From Rheinheimera riviphila (lineage in GTDB: Bacteria; Pseudomonadota; Gammaproteobacteria; Enterobacterales; Alteromonadaceae), in NCBI RefSeq assembly GCF_004005945.1, contig NZ_SACS01000001.1, positions 124,001 through 188,000 of the forward strand: DNA of 64,000 bases, read 5' to 3'. Positions 26,846 to 35,421 of this stretch are shown here, one piece after another (the stretch's first letter is position 1; each line of letters opens with the position of its first letter). The notes below the pieces were generated by a model. The model saw nothing but the letters and a program-made list of their open reading frames with translations, made no database searches and had not been told where the DNA came from. The position numbers were made by a program, and so were the translations under genes.

Positions 26846-28144
26846 TCAAGCCGTTTCTGTCAGCAGCGTTTGCGCCACTAACCGAATACCGGTACCGGTA
26901 GCGCCAGCGCCCCAGAAACCATTGGCGGTGTTATGAAAAGCTGCCGCCAAATCGATATGTAACCAGCCTTTGCCATCGTTTGGCACAAAGCGGCTTAAAA
27001 AACCAGCGGCATTACTGGCGCCACCGGTACCGCCACCTTTAATCGGGCGGCTATTGGCGGTGTCAGCATAAGGTGATGGGCATTGTTGTTGGTGCCAACG
27101 TTCCAGCGGCAGTGGCCAGGCAGCTTCCTGTACTTGTTCGGCGTAACCTAACACACGGTTTTGTAAGGATTTATCCAGTGCAAACAAGGCATTATACTCA
27201 GTGCCAACTGCCATCATCGCCGCGCCGGTTAAAGTGGCAGCATCAATCAGCAATGGCGCGCCGGTTTGCGCTGCACATAATAAACCATCAGCCAGCACCA
27301 GCCGACCTTCGGCATCGGTATTCACCACTTCCACACTGACGCCATTTTTGTAAGTCAGAATGTCGCCAAGCTTGTATGCGCGGCCGTTGATTAGGTTTTC
27401 GGCGCAGCACAACACCAGTTGTACCCGCTTCGCCAGACCTTGTAATATCGCCAGCGCCAACGCAGCTGTCACTGTTGCAGCGCCGCCCATATCACATTTC
27501 ATCGTCAACATGCCTTCAGAGGCTTTAATCGAATAACCACCGCTGTCAAACGTAATACCTTTGCCGACCAAAGCGGCGGCGACCGGCGCATCGGCGTGAC
27601 CGGTTGGGTTAAAATCCAGCACTAACATCGCCGGTGCACGATCACTACCCCGACCCACCGCATGCAAGCCAATCCAGCCTTCTGCTAATAATTCATCACC
27701 GGCAATAGTGCGGGCGGTAATGCTGCCGCGTGGCGCGACCGCTTCCAGAAAAGTAGTGGCTTCGGCGCATAAAGTTTGCGGCGATAAATCTTCCGGGGTT
27801 TGGTTAATTTGTTTTTTCGCCCAGGCAAAACATTGTTGCAATTGCACCAGTTGTTGTACTTGCTGCTCAGTACCAGCCCAGCTGACGCCACCGAGCTTTT
27901 TCGCGCTGCAAAAACCCTGATAAAACGCCCATTGTTTGTCGACGGTCCAGTCGCTACCCGCCAGCTGCACTTGTTGCACGCCCAAACCATCCAGGCTGCG
28001 GCCAGCTTTTTGAATCGCCCGCAATTGCTCTTGCGCTGGCTGATGAATTTGATAACCATCCACTGTTGGTGTTAAGGCCGGGTTTTTACCAAAACGGGTG
28101 TCAGCGGCGTTGGTGGTCAGAGAGATTTGCAGCAGTTGCGTCAT
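26846..28144 (-). CDS. pepB: PepB-type leucyl aminopeptidase (M17)
   Basis: This cytoplasmic, two-metal aminopeptidase removes N-terminal residues from peptides. The 432-aa protein has the catalytic and metal residues of family M17: VGKGITFDSGGYSIK, MKCDMGGAATV and the signature NTDAEGRLVLAD. PepB is preferred to PepA because of the length (PepB of E. coli is 427 aa), the short N-terminal domain and the RGSDRAPAMLVLDF block. The ATG follows AAGGT. It lies between a TauE/SafE gene and hrpB on the same strand, with an ERIC-type element upstream. Confidence 0.92.
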   Translation of the reverse strand: MTQLLQISLTTNAADTRFGKNPALTPTVDGYQIHQPAQEQLRAIQKAGRSLDGLGVQQVQLAGSDWTVDKQWAFYQGFCSAKKLGGVSWAGTEQQVQQLVQLQQCFAWAKKQINQTPEDLSPQTLCAEATTFLEAVAPRGSITARTIAGDELLAEGWIGLHAVGRGSDRAPAMLVLDFNPTGHADAPVAAALVGKGITFDSGGYSIKASEGMLTMKCDMGGAATVTAALALAILQGLAKRVQLVLCCAENLINGRAYKLGDILTYKNGVSVEVVNTDAEGRLVLADGLLCAAQTGAPLLIDAATLTGAAMMAVGTEYNALFALDKSLQNRVLGYAEQVQEAAWPLPLERWHQQQCPSPYADTANSRPIKGGGTGGASNAAGFLSRFVPNDGKGWLHIDLAAAFHNTANGFWGAGATGTGIRLVAQTLLTETA

Positions 28145-28256
28145 AGTGGACCTTCATTGATGAACAAATAACAGCGAGTAAAAAAAGAAGAAGCCGGAGT
28201 GTAGCACAGCCTTTTTGCAACTTCACCGGCGGACGTTTCCAGTTTCGGCACCTGCT

Positions 28257-28384
28257 TATACCCTTCATCCTTGAAGATTTGGGGGGTGTTGGCCGCCTTC
28301 ACTCACCCCAGTCACATAGTAAACTATGCTCCTGGGGCTTCGCTCAGTTGCCGCCTACCCAAATCTCCAATGATTTTGGGTATA
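28257..28384. repeat. ERIC-type intergenic palindromic element (128 bp)
   Basis: The element is bounded by TATACCC and GGGTATA and is a long imperfect palindrome. Its core has the two ERIC hallmarks: GCTCCTGGGGCTTCGC on one side and GTGACTGGGGTGAGTG (read on the minus strand) on the other, around a TAGTTTACTA centre. These correspond to the ERIC1R and ERIC2 primer regions known from enterobacteria and vibrios. The length fits the usual 127 bp. It lies in the gap between the TauE/SafE gene and pepB, so it would be transcribed and fold into a large hairpin. No coding sequence is disrupted. Confidence 0.85.
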
Positions 28385-28394
28385 AACTTCAACA

Positions 28395-29195
28395 TTAAAA
28401 AGCCACATGATGCAACATCTTGGCACTTAAACTGATCAGCAGCAGCGCAAACAGTTTTTTCAGGGTGGCGACCGGCAAGCGATGCGCCAGTTTGACACCC
28501 AAAGGCGCGGTAAAAAAGCTGACCACTGAAATCAGCAATACCGCAGGTAAATACACATATCCAAGGCTCCAGGCCGGCATCATTTCCACTGGAGCTACAA
28601 GCGCACCACTGATCGCATATCCCAAAGTCCCGCTGATGGCAATTGGCAAACCCAGCGCCGCTGAAGTACCAATCGCCTGCTGCACCTTGACGTTACACCA
28701 GGTCAAAAACGGCACCGTCAGCGACCCGCCACCAATGGCGACTAACGCCGAAATAGCGCCAATACCAAAACCAGTCGCCGCCAACGGCAAAGTACCGGGT
28801 AAACTACGGCTGGGTTTAGGTTTGATATTCCACAGCATTTGCACTGCGACATAAGCCATAAACAGGCTGAAAAACCAGGCCAGCGCTTTGGTCGGCAGAA
28901 AAGCCGCGATCAAAGCTGCTAATAAAGTGCCGACAATAATGCCCGGACTCATCCGCCACACCACCGGCCATAACACCGCCTGATGGGCATGATGGCTGCG
29001 GGCACTGGCAAAGGAAGTCACCACAATAGCCGCTAAAGAGGTGGCAAGTGCCATATGCACCGATTCGGCAAACCCCAGACTCAGAAATAAACTGGTCAGC
29101 ACCGGCACCATAATACCGCCACCACCCACCCCTAGCAGCCCGGCAAAAAAGCCCACTGCCGCCCCTAACAACAAAAACGCCCACCACAATTCCAT
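28395..29195 (-). CDS. TauE/SafE-family sulfite/organosulfonate exporter-like permease
   Basis: The 266-aa protein has about eight membrane segments in two similar halves, each with the family's glycine-rich motif (LLGVGGGGIMVPVL at about 20-33 and AIGGGSLTVPFLTW at about 150-163). The family exports sulfite or sulfonates or has unknown anion substrates; no substrate can be assigned. ATG 29195 is chosen because it follows AAGGAAG closely; the frame extends to 29237 with a lysine-rich, unlikely extension. It ends only 11 bases beyond the ERIC-type element. Confidence 0.87.
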   Translation of the reverse strand: MELWWAFLLLGAAVGFFAGLLGVGGGGIMVPVLTSLFLSLGFAESVHMALATSLAAIVVTSFASARSHHAHQAVLWPVVWRMSPGIIVGTLLAALIAAFLPTKALAWFFSLFMAYVAVQMLWNIKPKPSRSLPGTLPLAATGFGIGAISALVAIGGGSLTVPFLTWCNVKVQQAIGTSAALGLPIAISGTLGYAISGALVAPVEMMPAWSLGYVYLPAVLLISVVSFFTAPLGVKLAHRLPVATLKKLFALLLISLSAKMLHHVAF

Positions 29196-29325
29196 CACTT
29201 CTTCCTTTTGTTTGCGCTTTGTCATCTTTCGCAACACTTGGCCATGATAATTTGATTCACAAGGGCCAAAAACTGGTCTAGATTGTAACGTTCATTTTTG
29301 TCGTATGACCAGCCAGTAAATTAAG

Positions 29326-29354
29326 GTGACGAAGCAGGGCTCAGTCTGTATACT
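29326..29354 (+). promoter_or_regulatory. Candidate sigma-70 promoter for dksA
   Basis: GTGACG (29326-29331), a 17-base spacer and TATACT (29349-29354) form a good promoter about 95 bases before the dksA ATG. It should drive dksA and gluQ together. Confidence 0.5.
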
Positions 29355-29449
29355 TCGGCGGCTTTTTTCATAGTGATTGCGATGGTGCTTATATTCTGCT
29401 ATCTATAGCCGCCATCTTTTTGCTTGGCACTGTTTTACAGGAGATTACC

Positions 29450-29899
29450 ATGCCAGAAGGCAAAACTAATAAAGCACTGGGTCTGTTAGCTTTAGCCGGC
29501 GTCACCCCTTATCAGGAGGCTCCGGGCGAAGAGTACATGAACCCGAAGCAACGCGAACATTTCCGCAAAATTCTGGACGCCTGGCGTCAGCAACTGCGCG
29601 AAGAAGTGGACCGTACCAAAAACCACATGGCTGATGAAGCCGCCAACTTCCCGGATCCGGTTGACCGTGCCGCTCAGGAAGAAGAATTCAGTTTAGAGTT
29701 ACGTGCGCGGGATCGTGAACGTAAGCTTTTGAAAAAAATTGAAAAAACCTTACAGAAGATCGAAGACGATGACTTTGGCTACTGTGATACCTGCGGTATC
29801 GAAATTGGTATCAAAAGGTTAGAAGCCCGCCCGACAGCTGATATGTGTATCGACTGTAAAACTCTGGCGGAGATCAAGGAAAAACAACTCGGCGGTTAA
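29450..29899 (+). CDS. dksA: DksA, RNA polymerase-binding stringent response factor
   Basis: DksA enters the RNA polymerase secondary channel and amplifies ppGpp effects. The 149-aa protein is very close to the E. coli one: the coiled-coil tip has the essential acidic pair in [13 protein letters not shown] (DxxDxA motif) and the C4 zinc finger is CDTC with CIDC 20 residues on. The start is ATG 29450, after ACAGGAG; an upstream frame to 29420 is leader. The gluQ ATG overlaps the dksA stop by one base (TAATG), a conserved pair in gammaproteobacteria. Confidence 0.97.
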   Translation: MPEGKTNKALGLLALAGVTPYQEAPGEEYMNPKQREHFRKILDAWRQQLREEVDRTKNHMADEAANFPDPVDRAAQEEEFSLELRARDRERKLLKKIEKTLQKIEDDDFGYCDTCGIEIGIKRLEARPTADMCIDCKTLAEIKEKQLGG

Positions 29900-30795
29900 T
29901 GATGCCCCCTGACGTTGCCCGTTTCCGGGGCCGGTTTGCGCCATCGCCATCCGGCCCTTTGCATTTTGGCTCGCTGGTCGCTGCTGTTGGCAGTTATCTG
30001 CAGGCCAAATCGCATGGCGGCGAATGGCTGCTGCGCATCGAAGATATCGACACCACCCGCGTGCAATCTGGTGCAGCCGACCATATTCTGCGCACGCTTG
30101 AACAATTTGGCCTGTACTGGGACCAATCCGAAACTTACCAAACGGAGCGTTTGCCGCTCTATCAAGCTGTTTTTGAACAATTACTTAAGCAACAAAAAAT
30201 CTATGGTTGTGACTGCAGCCGTGCCCGTATTCAGAGTTTGGGCGGCGTCTACGATGGTTTTTGTCAGCAGCGTTTTTTAGGCCGCCAACTTATTGAAAAA
30301 CCGCTGGCCTGGCGGTTGATCCCAGGTGAAGTGGAGCATTCGTTTACTGATTTAGTTTTTGGCAAGGTCGAAATTCCGCCAGCCATTTGCCAGGAGCACT
30401 ACAGCATCAAACGCCGTGACGGTTTATTTGCTTACCAGCTGGTGGTCGTTATCGATGATTTACAGCAACAAATTGGTCAGGTGATCCGCGGTGCTGATTT
30501 ACTCGACATGACCACCCGGCAGCAAGCGCTTTGTGCCTTGCTTGGCCAAGCAGCGCCTGCCTACGGCCATTTACCGTTGGCTGTAACCGCCCCCGGCCAG
30601 AAACTGAGTAAACAAAATCACGCCACCGATATCAGCAGCCAACCACTGTCGCAAAGTCTGCAACAGGCGCTGAATTTATTAGGCCAGCAGGTTCCCGGCG
30701 AACTGCAAGGTGCCGCCGTCAGCGAATTATTAAGTTGGGCACTGGCTAACTGGCAGCTCAGTAAAGTGCCAAAAACTCTAGAAGTGCTGATTTAA
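29899..30795 (+). CDS. gluQ: GluQ-RS, glutamyl-Q tRNA(Asp) synthetase
   Basis: GluQ attaches glutamate to the queuosine base at position 34 of tRNA(Asp). The 298-aa protein is a paralogue of the GluRS catalytic domain without an anticodon-binding part. It shows the class I HIGH variant HFGS (APSPSGPLHFGSLV), a zinc-site CxC (YGCDCSRAR) with YDGFC further on, and the KMSKS variant KLSKQ (GQKLSKQNHA). The start overlaps the dksA stop. The order dksA-gluQ-pcnB-folK-panB-panC matches E. coli. Confidence 0.94.
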   Translation: MMPPDVARFRGRFAPSPSGPLHFGSLVAAVGSYLQAKSHGGEWLLRIEDIDTTRVQSGAADHILRTLEQFGLYWDQSETYQTERLPLYQAVFEQLLKQQKIYGCDCSRARIQSLGGVYDGFCQQRFLGRQLIEKPLAWRLIPGEVEHSFTDLVFGKVEIPPAICQEHYSIKRRDGLFAYQLVVVIDDLQQQIGQVIRGADLLDMTTRQQALCALLGQAAPAYGHLPLAVTAPGQKLSKQNHATDISSQPLSQSLQQALNLLGQQVPGELQGAAVSELLSWALANWQLSKVPKTLEVLI

Positions 30796-30958
30796 TATCA
30801 GCAAAGGCTAAAAATTCAACGCAACGCGCAGGCTTTTCATGACATTCGCCCGCGATTTCATTCATTTTTTCACCAGTCTGCGGTAAGATGACGACGTTTT
30901 TTTTCAATGGACAGCCTGCTTCTTTTCCGCTGTCGCCCTTGTGTACAGGAGAACCACC

Positions 30959-32563
30959 ATTATTTCCCGAGTTTTAGATTTTTGCCGTCGCAAATTTGGC
31001 AAAAAAACCGCCAAAACCATCCAAGCGACTGAACAGGGATCCGAGCTGGACTCCACTGTTGCAACCGGCCAGCAAGGTTCAAACGACGCTGCTCCACGTT
31101 ATCGCGACAGCGAGCCGCGCCAGCACAGCAAACAATATCATGATGATGCGACCCGCCGTCGGCCACGTCCGGAGCGTGGACCACAAAGCCGCAAAGGGCC
31201 GAAGTTAAATCCTCATCATCAATCGGCGGTACTGCCACCATTAACTGTACTGAACCGGGACCAACACGGCGTGTCGCGAAAAGACATCAGCCCGAATGCA
31301 TTAAAAGTGTTGTACCGCTTAAATGATGCCGGTTATGAAGCCTATCTGGTCGGTGGTTGTATCCGCGATTTATTGCTCGGCCAGCAACCTAAAGATTTTG
31401 ATGTGGTCACTAACGCCCATCCGGATCAAGTCAAACAAGTGTTTAAAAACTGCCGGTTAATCGGACGGCGCTTCCGGTTAGCACATGTGGTGTTTGGCCG
31501 CGAAATTATTGAAGTAGCGACTTTCCGTGGCCACCACAGTGGCGGCGAAGAAGAAGAAAACATTCCAACCGGCGTGCGCAGTGACCACGGTCAAATCTTA
31601 CGTGACAACGTCTACGGTACTATCGAAGAAGACGCCGAGCGCCGCGATTTCACCATCAATGCGCTGTATTATTCAGTCAACGACTTCGCTATTTACGACT
31701 TTGCCAACGGCGTGCAAGCCATCAATGAGCGGAAAATTGAGCTGATTGGCGACCCGGAAACCCGCTACCGCGAAGATCCGGTGCGGATGTTGCGCGCGGT
31801 GCGTTTTGCTACCAAGCTGAATATGGATATTGCCCCGGCAACAGCAGCACCTATTGCGGAACTCGCGGTACTTTTGAAAAACATTCCGGCGCCACGGTTG
31901 TTTGATGAAAGCCTGAAGCTGTTTATGGCTGGCAAAGCCTTTGACAACTTTGTGCTGATGCACGAAAGCGGCATTCTGAAACAGCTTCTGCCACAACTGC
32001 ATAAAGTGCTGAAACAAGACAATGAAGGCAAAGCCTTTAATATGATTGCCAGCGCGCTGCAAAATACCGATCAACGCGTTGCCGAAGATAAACCAGTGAC
32101 GCCAGCCTTTATCTATGCCGCGCTGCTGTGGTATCCGGTGGAACTACGGATGCAGACCTTGTTGGTGGAAAGTGGCCTCAACGATATCGATGCGCTGAAT
32201 ATCGCGATGACCGAAGTGCTGGACGAAGTGCAGCGGGTGATTGCCATTCCAAAACGTTTTACCATGTCGATCCGGGATATCTGGGCTTTGCAAACTCGTT
32301 TAGGCAAACGCGCTGGTCGTCGTGCCTTTAAACTGATGGAATTGCCAAAATTCCGCGGTGCTTTTGATTTCCTGCAACAAAGAGCTGCAGCTGAAGGTGG
32401 CGCGCTTAGCGAGCTGGCATTCTGGTGGCAACGCTTCCAGGCCGCTGATGAAGCTGGCCGGGAAGAACTGGTCGCCAGCCTTGGCAAAGAAGGCATCGAC
32501 AGCAAACCAAAACGTCGGCGTAAACCGCCAGTACGGCGTAAACCAGCGCCTGCCGCGGAATAA
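30959..32563 (+). CDS. pcnB: PcnB, poly(A) polymerase I, with AUU start codon
   Basis: PcnB adds poly(A) tails that promote RNA decay. The protein (about 535 aa) has the nucleotidyltransferase motif LVGGCIRDLLLG with DFD (PKDFDVVTNA), the RRDFTINALYY block and a basic tail (PKRRRKPPVRRKP). No ATG fits: the frame opens with GTG 30941, which lies before the ribosome site. An AGGAG (30947-30951) sits 7 bases before ATT 30959, and the residues then read (M)ISRVLDFCRRK, aligning with the AUU-initiated start of E. coli pcnB. The N-terminal segment (about residues 20-95) is an extra, basic and low-complexity insertion relative to E. coli. Confidence 0.92.
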   Translation: MISRVLDFCRRKFGKKTAKTIQATEQGSELDSTVATGQQGSNDAAPRYRDSEPRQHSKQYHDDATRRRPRPERGPQSRKGPKLNPHHQSAVLPPLTVLNRDQHGVSRKDISPNALKVLYRLNDAGYEAYLVGGCIRDLLLGQQPKDFDVVTNAHPDQVKQVFKNCRLIGRRFRLAHVVFGREIIEVATFRGHHSGGEEEENIPTGVRSDHGQILRDNVYGTIEEDAERRDFTINALYYSVNDFAIYDFANGVQAINERKIELIGDPETRYREDPVRMLRAVRFATKLNMDIAPATAAPIAELAVLLKNIPAPRLFDESLKLFMAGKAFDNFVLMHESGILKQLLPQLHKVLKQDNEGKAFNMIASALQNTDQRVAEDKPVTPAFIYAALLWYPVELRMQTLLVESGLNDIDALNIAMTEVLDEVQRVIAIPKRFTMSIRDIWALQTRLGKRAGRRAFKLMELPKFRGAFDFLQQRAAAEGGALSELAFWWQRFQAADEAGREELVASLGKEGIDSKPKRRRKPPVRRKPAPAAE

Positions 32564-32608
32564 CTTCCGATGCAAACCCCTTTTTCCAACGAAAGATCGG
32601 CAGCAACA

Positions 32609-33118
32609 ATGTTGCCGACGCTTTGTTACCTTGGGCTTGGTGCTAATCTGCATCAACCGCTGCAACAGCTGCAACAGGCGGTGGTTGCTTTAGCGGCACT
32701 GGAACACTGCCAGCTTCAAAGCGTTTCTTCATTGTATGGCTCCAAGCCAATGGGGCCGCAAGATCAGCCCGATTACGTCAATGCCGTTGCCGCGATCTCG
32801 ACCACTTTATCTGCCGAACAGCTATTAACTCAGCTGCAAAAAATCGAACTAGAGCAAGGACGGCAGCGCAAAGATGAACGTTGGGGTCCGCGTACGCTGG
32901 ATTTAGATATCCTGTTGTTTGGCAATCAAAGCATCGATTCCGAACGTCTGACAGTGCCGCATTACGGCATGAAAGTGCGTGAATTTGTACTCTATCCGCT
33001 GGCCGAGCTGGCGCCTGAGCTACACTTGCCCGATGGCACAGCATTGGCGCAGCTGTTAAAAGCAGTGCCGCTGAATGGTCTGGTGGTGTTAGCCCCGCCG
33101 CCAGCAATCGACCGGTAA
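32609..33118 (+). CDS. folK: FolK, 6-hydroxymethyl-7,8-dihydropterin pyrophosphokinase
   Basis: FolK transfers pyrophosphate from ATP to the pterin in folate synthesis. From ATG 32609 the protein is 169 aa and opens MLPTLCYLGLGANL, matching FolK; an ATG at 32570 would add 13 residues without homology. Family signatures are present: GPQDQPDYVNAV and the pterin/ATP motif RWGPRTLDLDILLFG. It starts about 45 bases after pcnB on the same strand, the E. coli order. Confidence 0.94.
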   Translation: MLPTLCYLGLGANLHQPLQQLQQAVVALAALEHCQLQSVSSLYGSKPMGPQDQPDYVNAVAAISTTLSAEQLLTQLQKIELEQGRQRKDERWGPRTLDLDILLFGNQSIDSERLTVPHYGMKVREFVLYPLAELAPELHLPDGTALAQLLKAVPLNGLVVLAPPPAIDR

Positions 33119-33209
33119 TTTCAGAGTGAAGTCGCAGATAATATGTTGCGACAAGGCGCCAGATATGTAATCTTGCGCGCGTAAAATTCAATGGTCGGAT
33201 GAGGATAAC

Positions 33210-34004
33210 ATGGCAAAAATTACCACTTCTGCGTTGCTGAAACTGAAGCAACAAGGCGAAAAAATTACTGCGCTGACAGCCTACGATGCCAGCTTTGCCA
33301 AACTGTTTGCCGATGCCGGTGTTGAAGTACTGCTTATTGGCGACTCACTCGGCATGGTACTGCAAGGTCATCCCGACACGTTACCGGTCAGCACCGCTGA
33401 AATTGCCTACCATACCCGTTGTGTCCGCGCTGGAGCACCACAAGCTTTTGTGATTGCTGACATGCCGTTTATGAGTTACGCCACCATGGAGCAGGCGTTT
33501 GCCAACGCCACGCCGCTGATGCAGGCCGGTGCCAATATGGTGAAACTGGAAGGTGGTGAGTTTTTGCTGCCAACCATTAAAGCGTTGACCGAACGTGGAG
33601 TGCCGGTCTGTGGCCACATTGGCCTGACGCCGCAGTCAGTCCATGTATTTGGTGGTTTTAAAGTCCAAGGCCGCGACAGTGCCGCCGCCGATCATATCCT
33701 GCAACAAGCGATTGAACTGGAGCAAGCCGGTGCGCAGCTGTTGGTGGTGGAATGTATTCCATCGGCACTGGCCAAACGCATCAGCGAAGCATTACGCATT
33801 CCGGTGATCGGCATCGGTGCCGGCGTCGACACTGATGGTCAGATTTTAGTGATGCACGATTTACTCGGCATTAGCAGCGGTTATATTCCGAAGTTCTCGA
33901 AAAACTTCCTGCAGGAAACCGGCGATATTAAACGCGCGATTAGCCAATATATCAGTGATGTTAAACAAAGTGCTTTTCCAGGCGCTGAACATAGTTTTAA
34001 CTAA
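33210..34004 (+). CDS. panB: PanB, 3-methyl-2-oxobutanoate hydroxymethyltransferase
   Basis: PanB makes ketopantoate from alpha-ketoisovalerate and methylene-THF, the first step of pantothenate synthesis. The 264-aa protein has the metal and substrate residues in [13 protein letters not shown], the catalytic [13 protein letters not shown] and [20 protein letters not shown] precedes the ATG. It forms an operon with panC 60 bases downstream. panD is not adjacent to panC here. Confidence 0.96.
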   Translation: MAKITTSALLKLKQQGEKITALTAYDASFAKLFADAGVEVLLIGDSLGMVLQGHPDTLPVSTAEIAYHTRCVRAGAPQAFVIADMPFMSYATMEQAFANATPLMQAGANMVKLEGGEFLLPTIKALTERGVPVCGHIGLTPQSVHVFGGFKVQGRDSAAADHILQQAIELEQAGAQLLVVECIPSALAKRISEALRIPVIGIGAGVDTDGQILVMHDLLGISSGYIPKFSKNFLQETGDIKRAISQYISDVKQSAFPGAEHSFN

Positions 34005-34064
34005 CGCTTTGACGCTGTTTTACTCAGTCACCCGCAGGTGCTGAGCTTGTTGCCAGAGGGCTTT

Positions 34065-34907
34065 ATGCACATTATTTCTGAATTGTCTGAACTGCGCGCT
34101 ACTGTTGCCAACTGGCGCCGTGCTGGTTTAAAAGTAGCTTTTGTACCAACCATGGGTAATCTGCACGCTGGGCATTTTAAGCTGGTCGATGAAGCACGCA
34201 AGCTAGCCGATAAAGTCATCGTCAGTATTTTTGTCAATCCAATGCAGTTTGGTCCCTCTGAAGATCTGGCGAAATATCCACGCACCTTACAAGCTGACTG
34301 CGACGGTTTAACCGCGCATCAGGCGGATGCGGTGTTTACGCCAGCAGCAGCATTGATCTATCCAAGAGGCCTGGACACCCAAACTGCAGTGGAAGTGCCA
34401 AAAGTTGGTGATTTACATTGTGGCGCCAGCCGGCCAGGGCATTTTCGTGGTGTGGCGACTATCGTCACTAAGTTGTTTAATCTGGTGCAACCGGATGTGG
34501 CGCTGTTTGGCAAAAAAGACTATCAGCAACTGGCAGTGATCCGCCGCTTTACCGAAGACTTATCGTTTCCGATTGAAATTATTGGTGTGGATACCGAACG
34601 TGCTGCTGATGGTCTGGCACTGAGTTCCCGCAACGGCTATTTAACGCCGGAACTACGTGCCACCGCCCCACTGATTTATCAGCAATTGTTATGGCTACAA
34701 CAACAAATCACCAGCGGTTTTGCCGATTTCCGCGCGCTGGAACAGCAAGTCGCAGCCACTTTACAACAAGCTGGTTTCCGGCCGGATTATGTGCATATCT
34801 GCGACCGGCAAAGCCTGGATCTAGCCGACAGTCACAACACGCCGTTGGTGATTTTACTGGCGGCTTATCTGGGAAATACTCGTCTAATTGATAATTTAGA
34901 AGTTTAA
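34065..34907 (+). CDS. panC: PanC, pantothenate synthetase
   Basis: PanC condenses pantoate and beta-alanine using ATP. The 281-aa protein has the HIGH-like motif HAGH (MGNLHAGHFKLV), FVNPMQFGP, the CGASRPGHFRGVATIV block and LALSSRNGYL. The start is ATG 34065 after AGAGGG; the frame to 34038 is leader. After its stop lies a degenerate ERIC-type remnant instead of panD. Confidence 0.96.
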   Translation: MHIISELSELRATVANWRRAGLKVAFVPTMGNLHAGHFKLVDEARKLADKVIVSIFVNPMQFGPSEDLAKYPRTLQADCDGLTAHQADAVFTPAAALIYPRGLDTQTAVEVPKVGDLHCGASRPGHFRGVATIVTKLFNLVQPDVALFGKKDYQQLAVIRRFTEDLSFPIEIIGVDTERAADGLALSSRNGYLTPELRATAPLIYQQLLWLQQQITSGFADFRALEQQVAATLQQAGFRPDYVHICDRQSLDLADSHNTPLVILLAAYLGNTRLIDNLEV

Positions 34908-34913
34908 ATCACA

Positions 34914-34952
34914 AATACTCAAAATCATTGAAGATGCGGGTAGGCAACGGTG
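34914..34952. repeat. Degenerate one-ended ERIC-type remnant
   Basis: The run TACTCAAAATCATTGAAGAT continuing to GCGGGTAGGCAACGG closely matches one end of the full element at 28257-28384 (minus strand: TATACCCAAAATCATTGG then AGATTTGGGTAGGCGGCAA). The core and the other end are missing. It lies between panC and an AT-rich orphan gene. Confidence 0.65.
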
Positions 34953-35033
34953 GAACCGCGGCAAACTGCTTTTTTTCACAATGACACTTATCTAAGTGCA
35001 TTATTCTGCTATTGACTGACAAGGAAATAAAAA

Positions 35034-35408
35034 ATGGCGACACAAAGATTTACATTGGATGCTGACGGCAATATTGATTCAGCAGAAAGTTCAATCACAG
35101 TCCAAAAAGGAGAAGTGGTTACTTTTGAACTCGAAAATAACAGTGGTTTTCCGGTATTAGACTGGGGTTTATATTTTAATAATCCATTTAGCTATAACCA
35201 GAGTATGCGTTATTCCTTTGGCTCTACAGAGCACAATGGCAATCTTTATAGTGCGCAACAAACCGTTTGCACAGATACGGATACTGATAAAGTGGCCATG
35301 TATAATGCTTATGCCATTTATGTGTTGGTAGAAACACCTCAAGGCCAGCAACATATTTATCAGAAAGATCCGGAAATTATTGTTGAAGGCGGAGATATTA
35401 TCATCTAA
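35034..35408 (+). CDS. Hypothetical protein, 124 aa, beta-rich
   Basis: I do not recognise a family. AAGGAAAT precedes the ATG. The protein has no signal peptide or membrane helix, one cysteine, many aromatic and asparagine residues (WGLYFNNPFSYNQSMRYSF), and alternating patterns suggesting beta-strands (SSITVQKGEVVTFELE; AIYVLVETPQGQQHIY), perhaps a small beta-sandwich. Base composition is clearly more AT-rich than the flanking genes, and an ERIC remnant lies just upstream, so it may be acquired. It converges on the kinase gene with 13 bases between the stops. Confidence 0.65.
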   Translation: MATQRFTLDADGNIDSAESSITVQKGEVVTFELENNSGFPVLDWGLYFNNPFSYNQSMRYSFGSTEHNGNLYSAQQTVCTDTDTDKVAMYNAYAIYVLVETPQGQQHIYQKDPEIIVEGGDIII

Positions 35409-35421
35409 ATACTATGGACTT

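Noticed and set aside
30941-30958. GTG start for pcnB
   Set aside because: The GTG lies upstream of and runs through the AGGAG ribosome site; the residues it adds are not PcnB-like.
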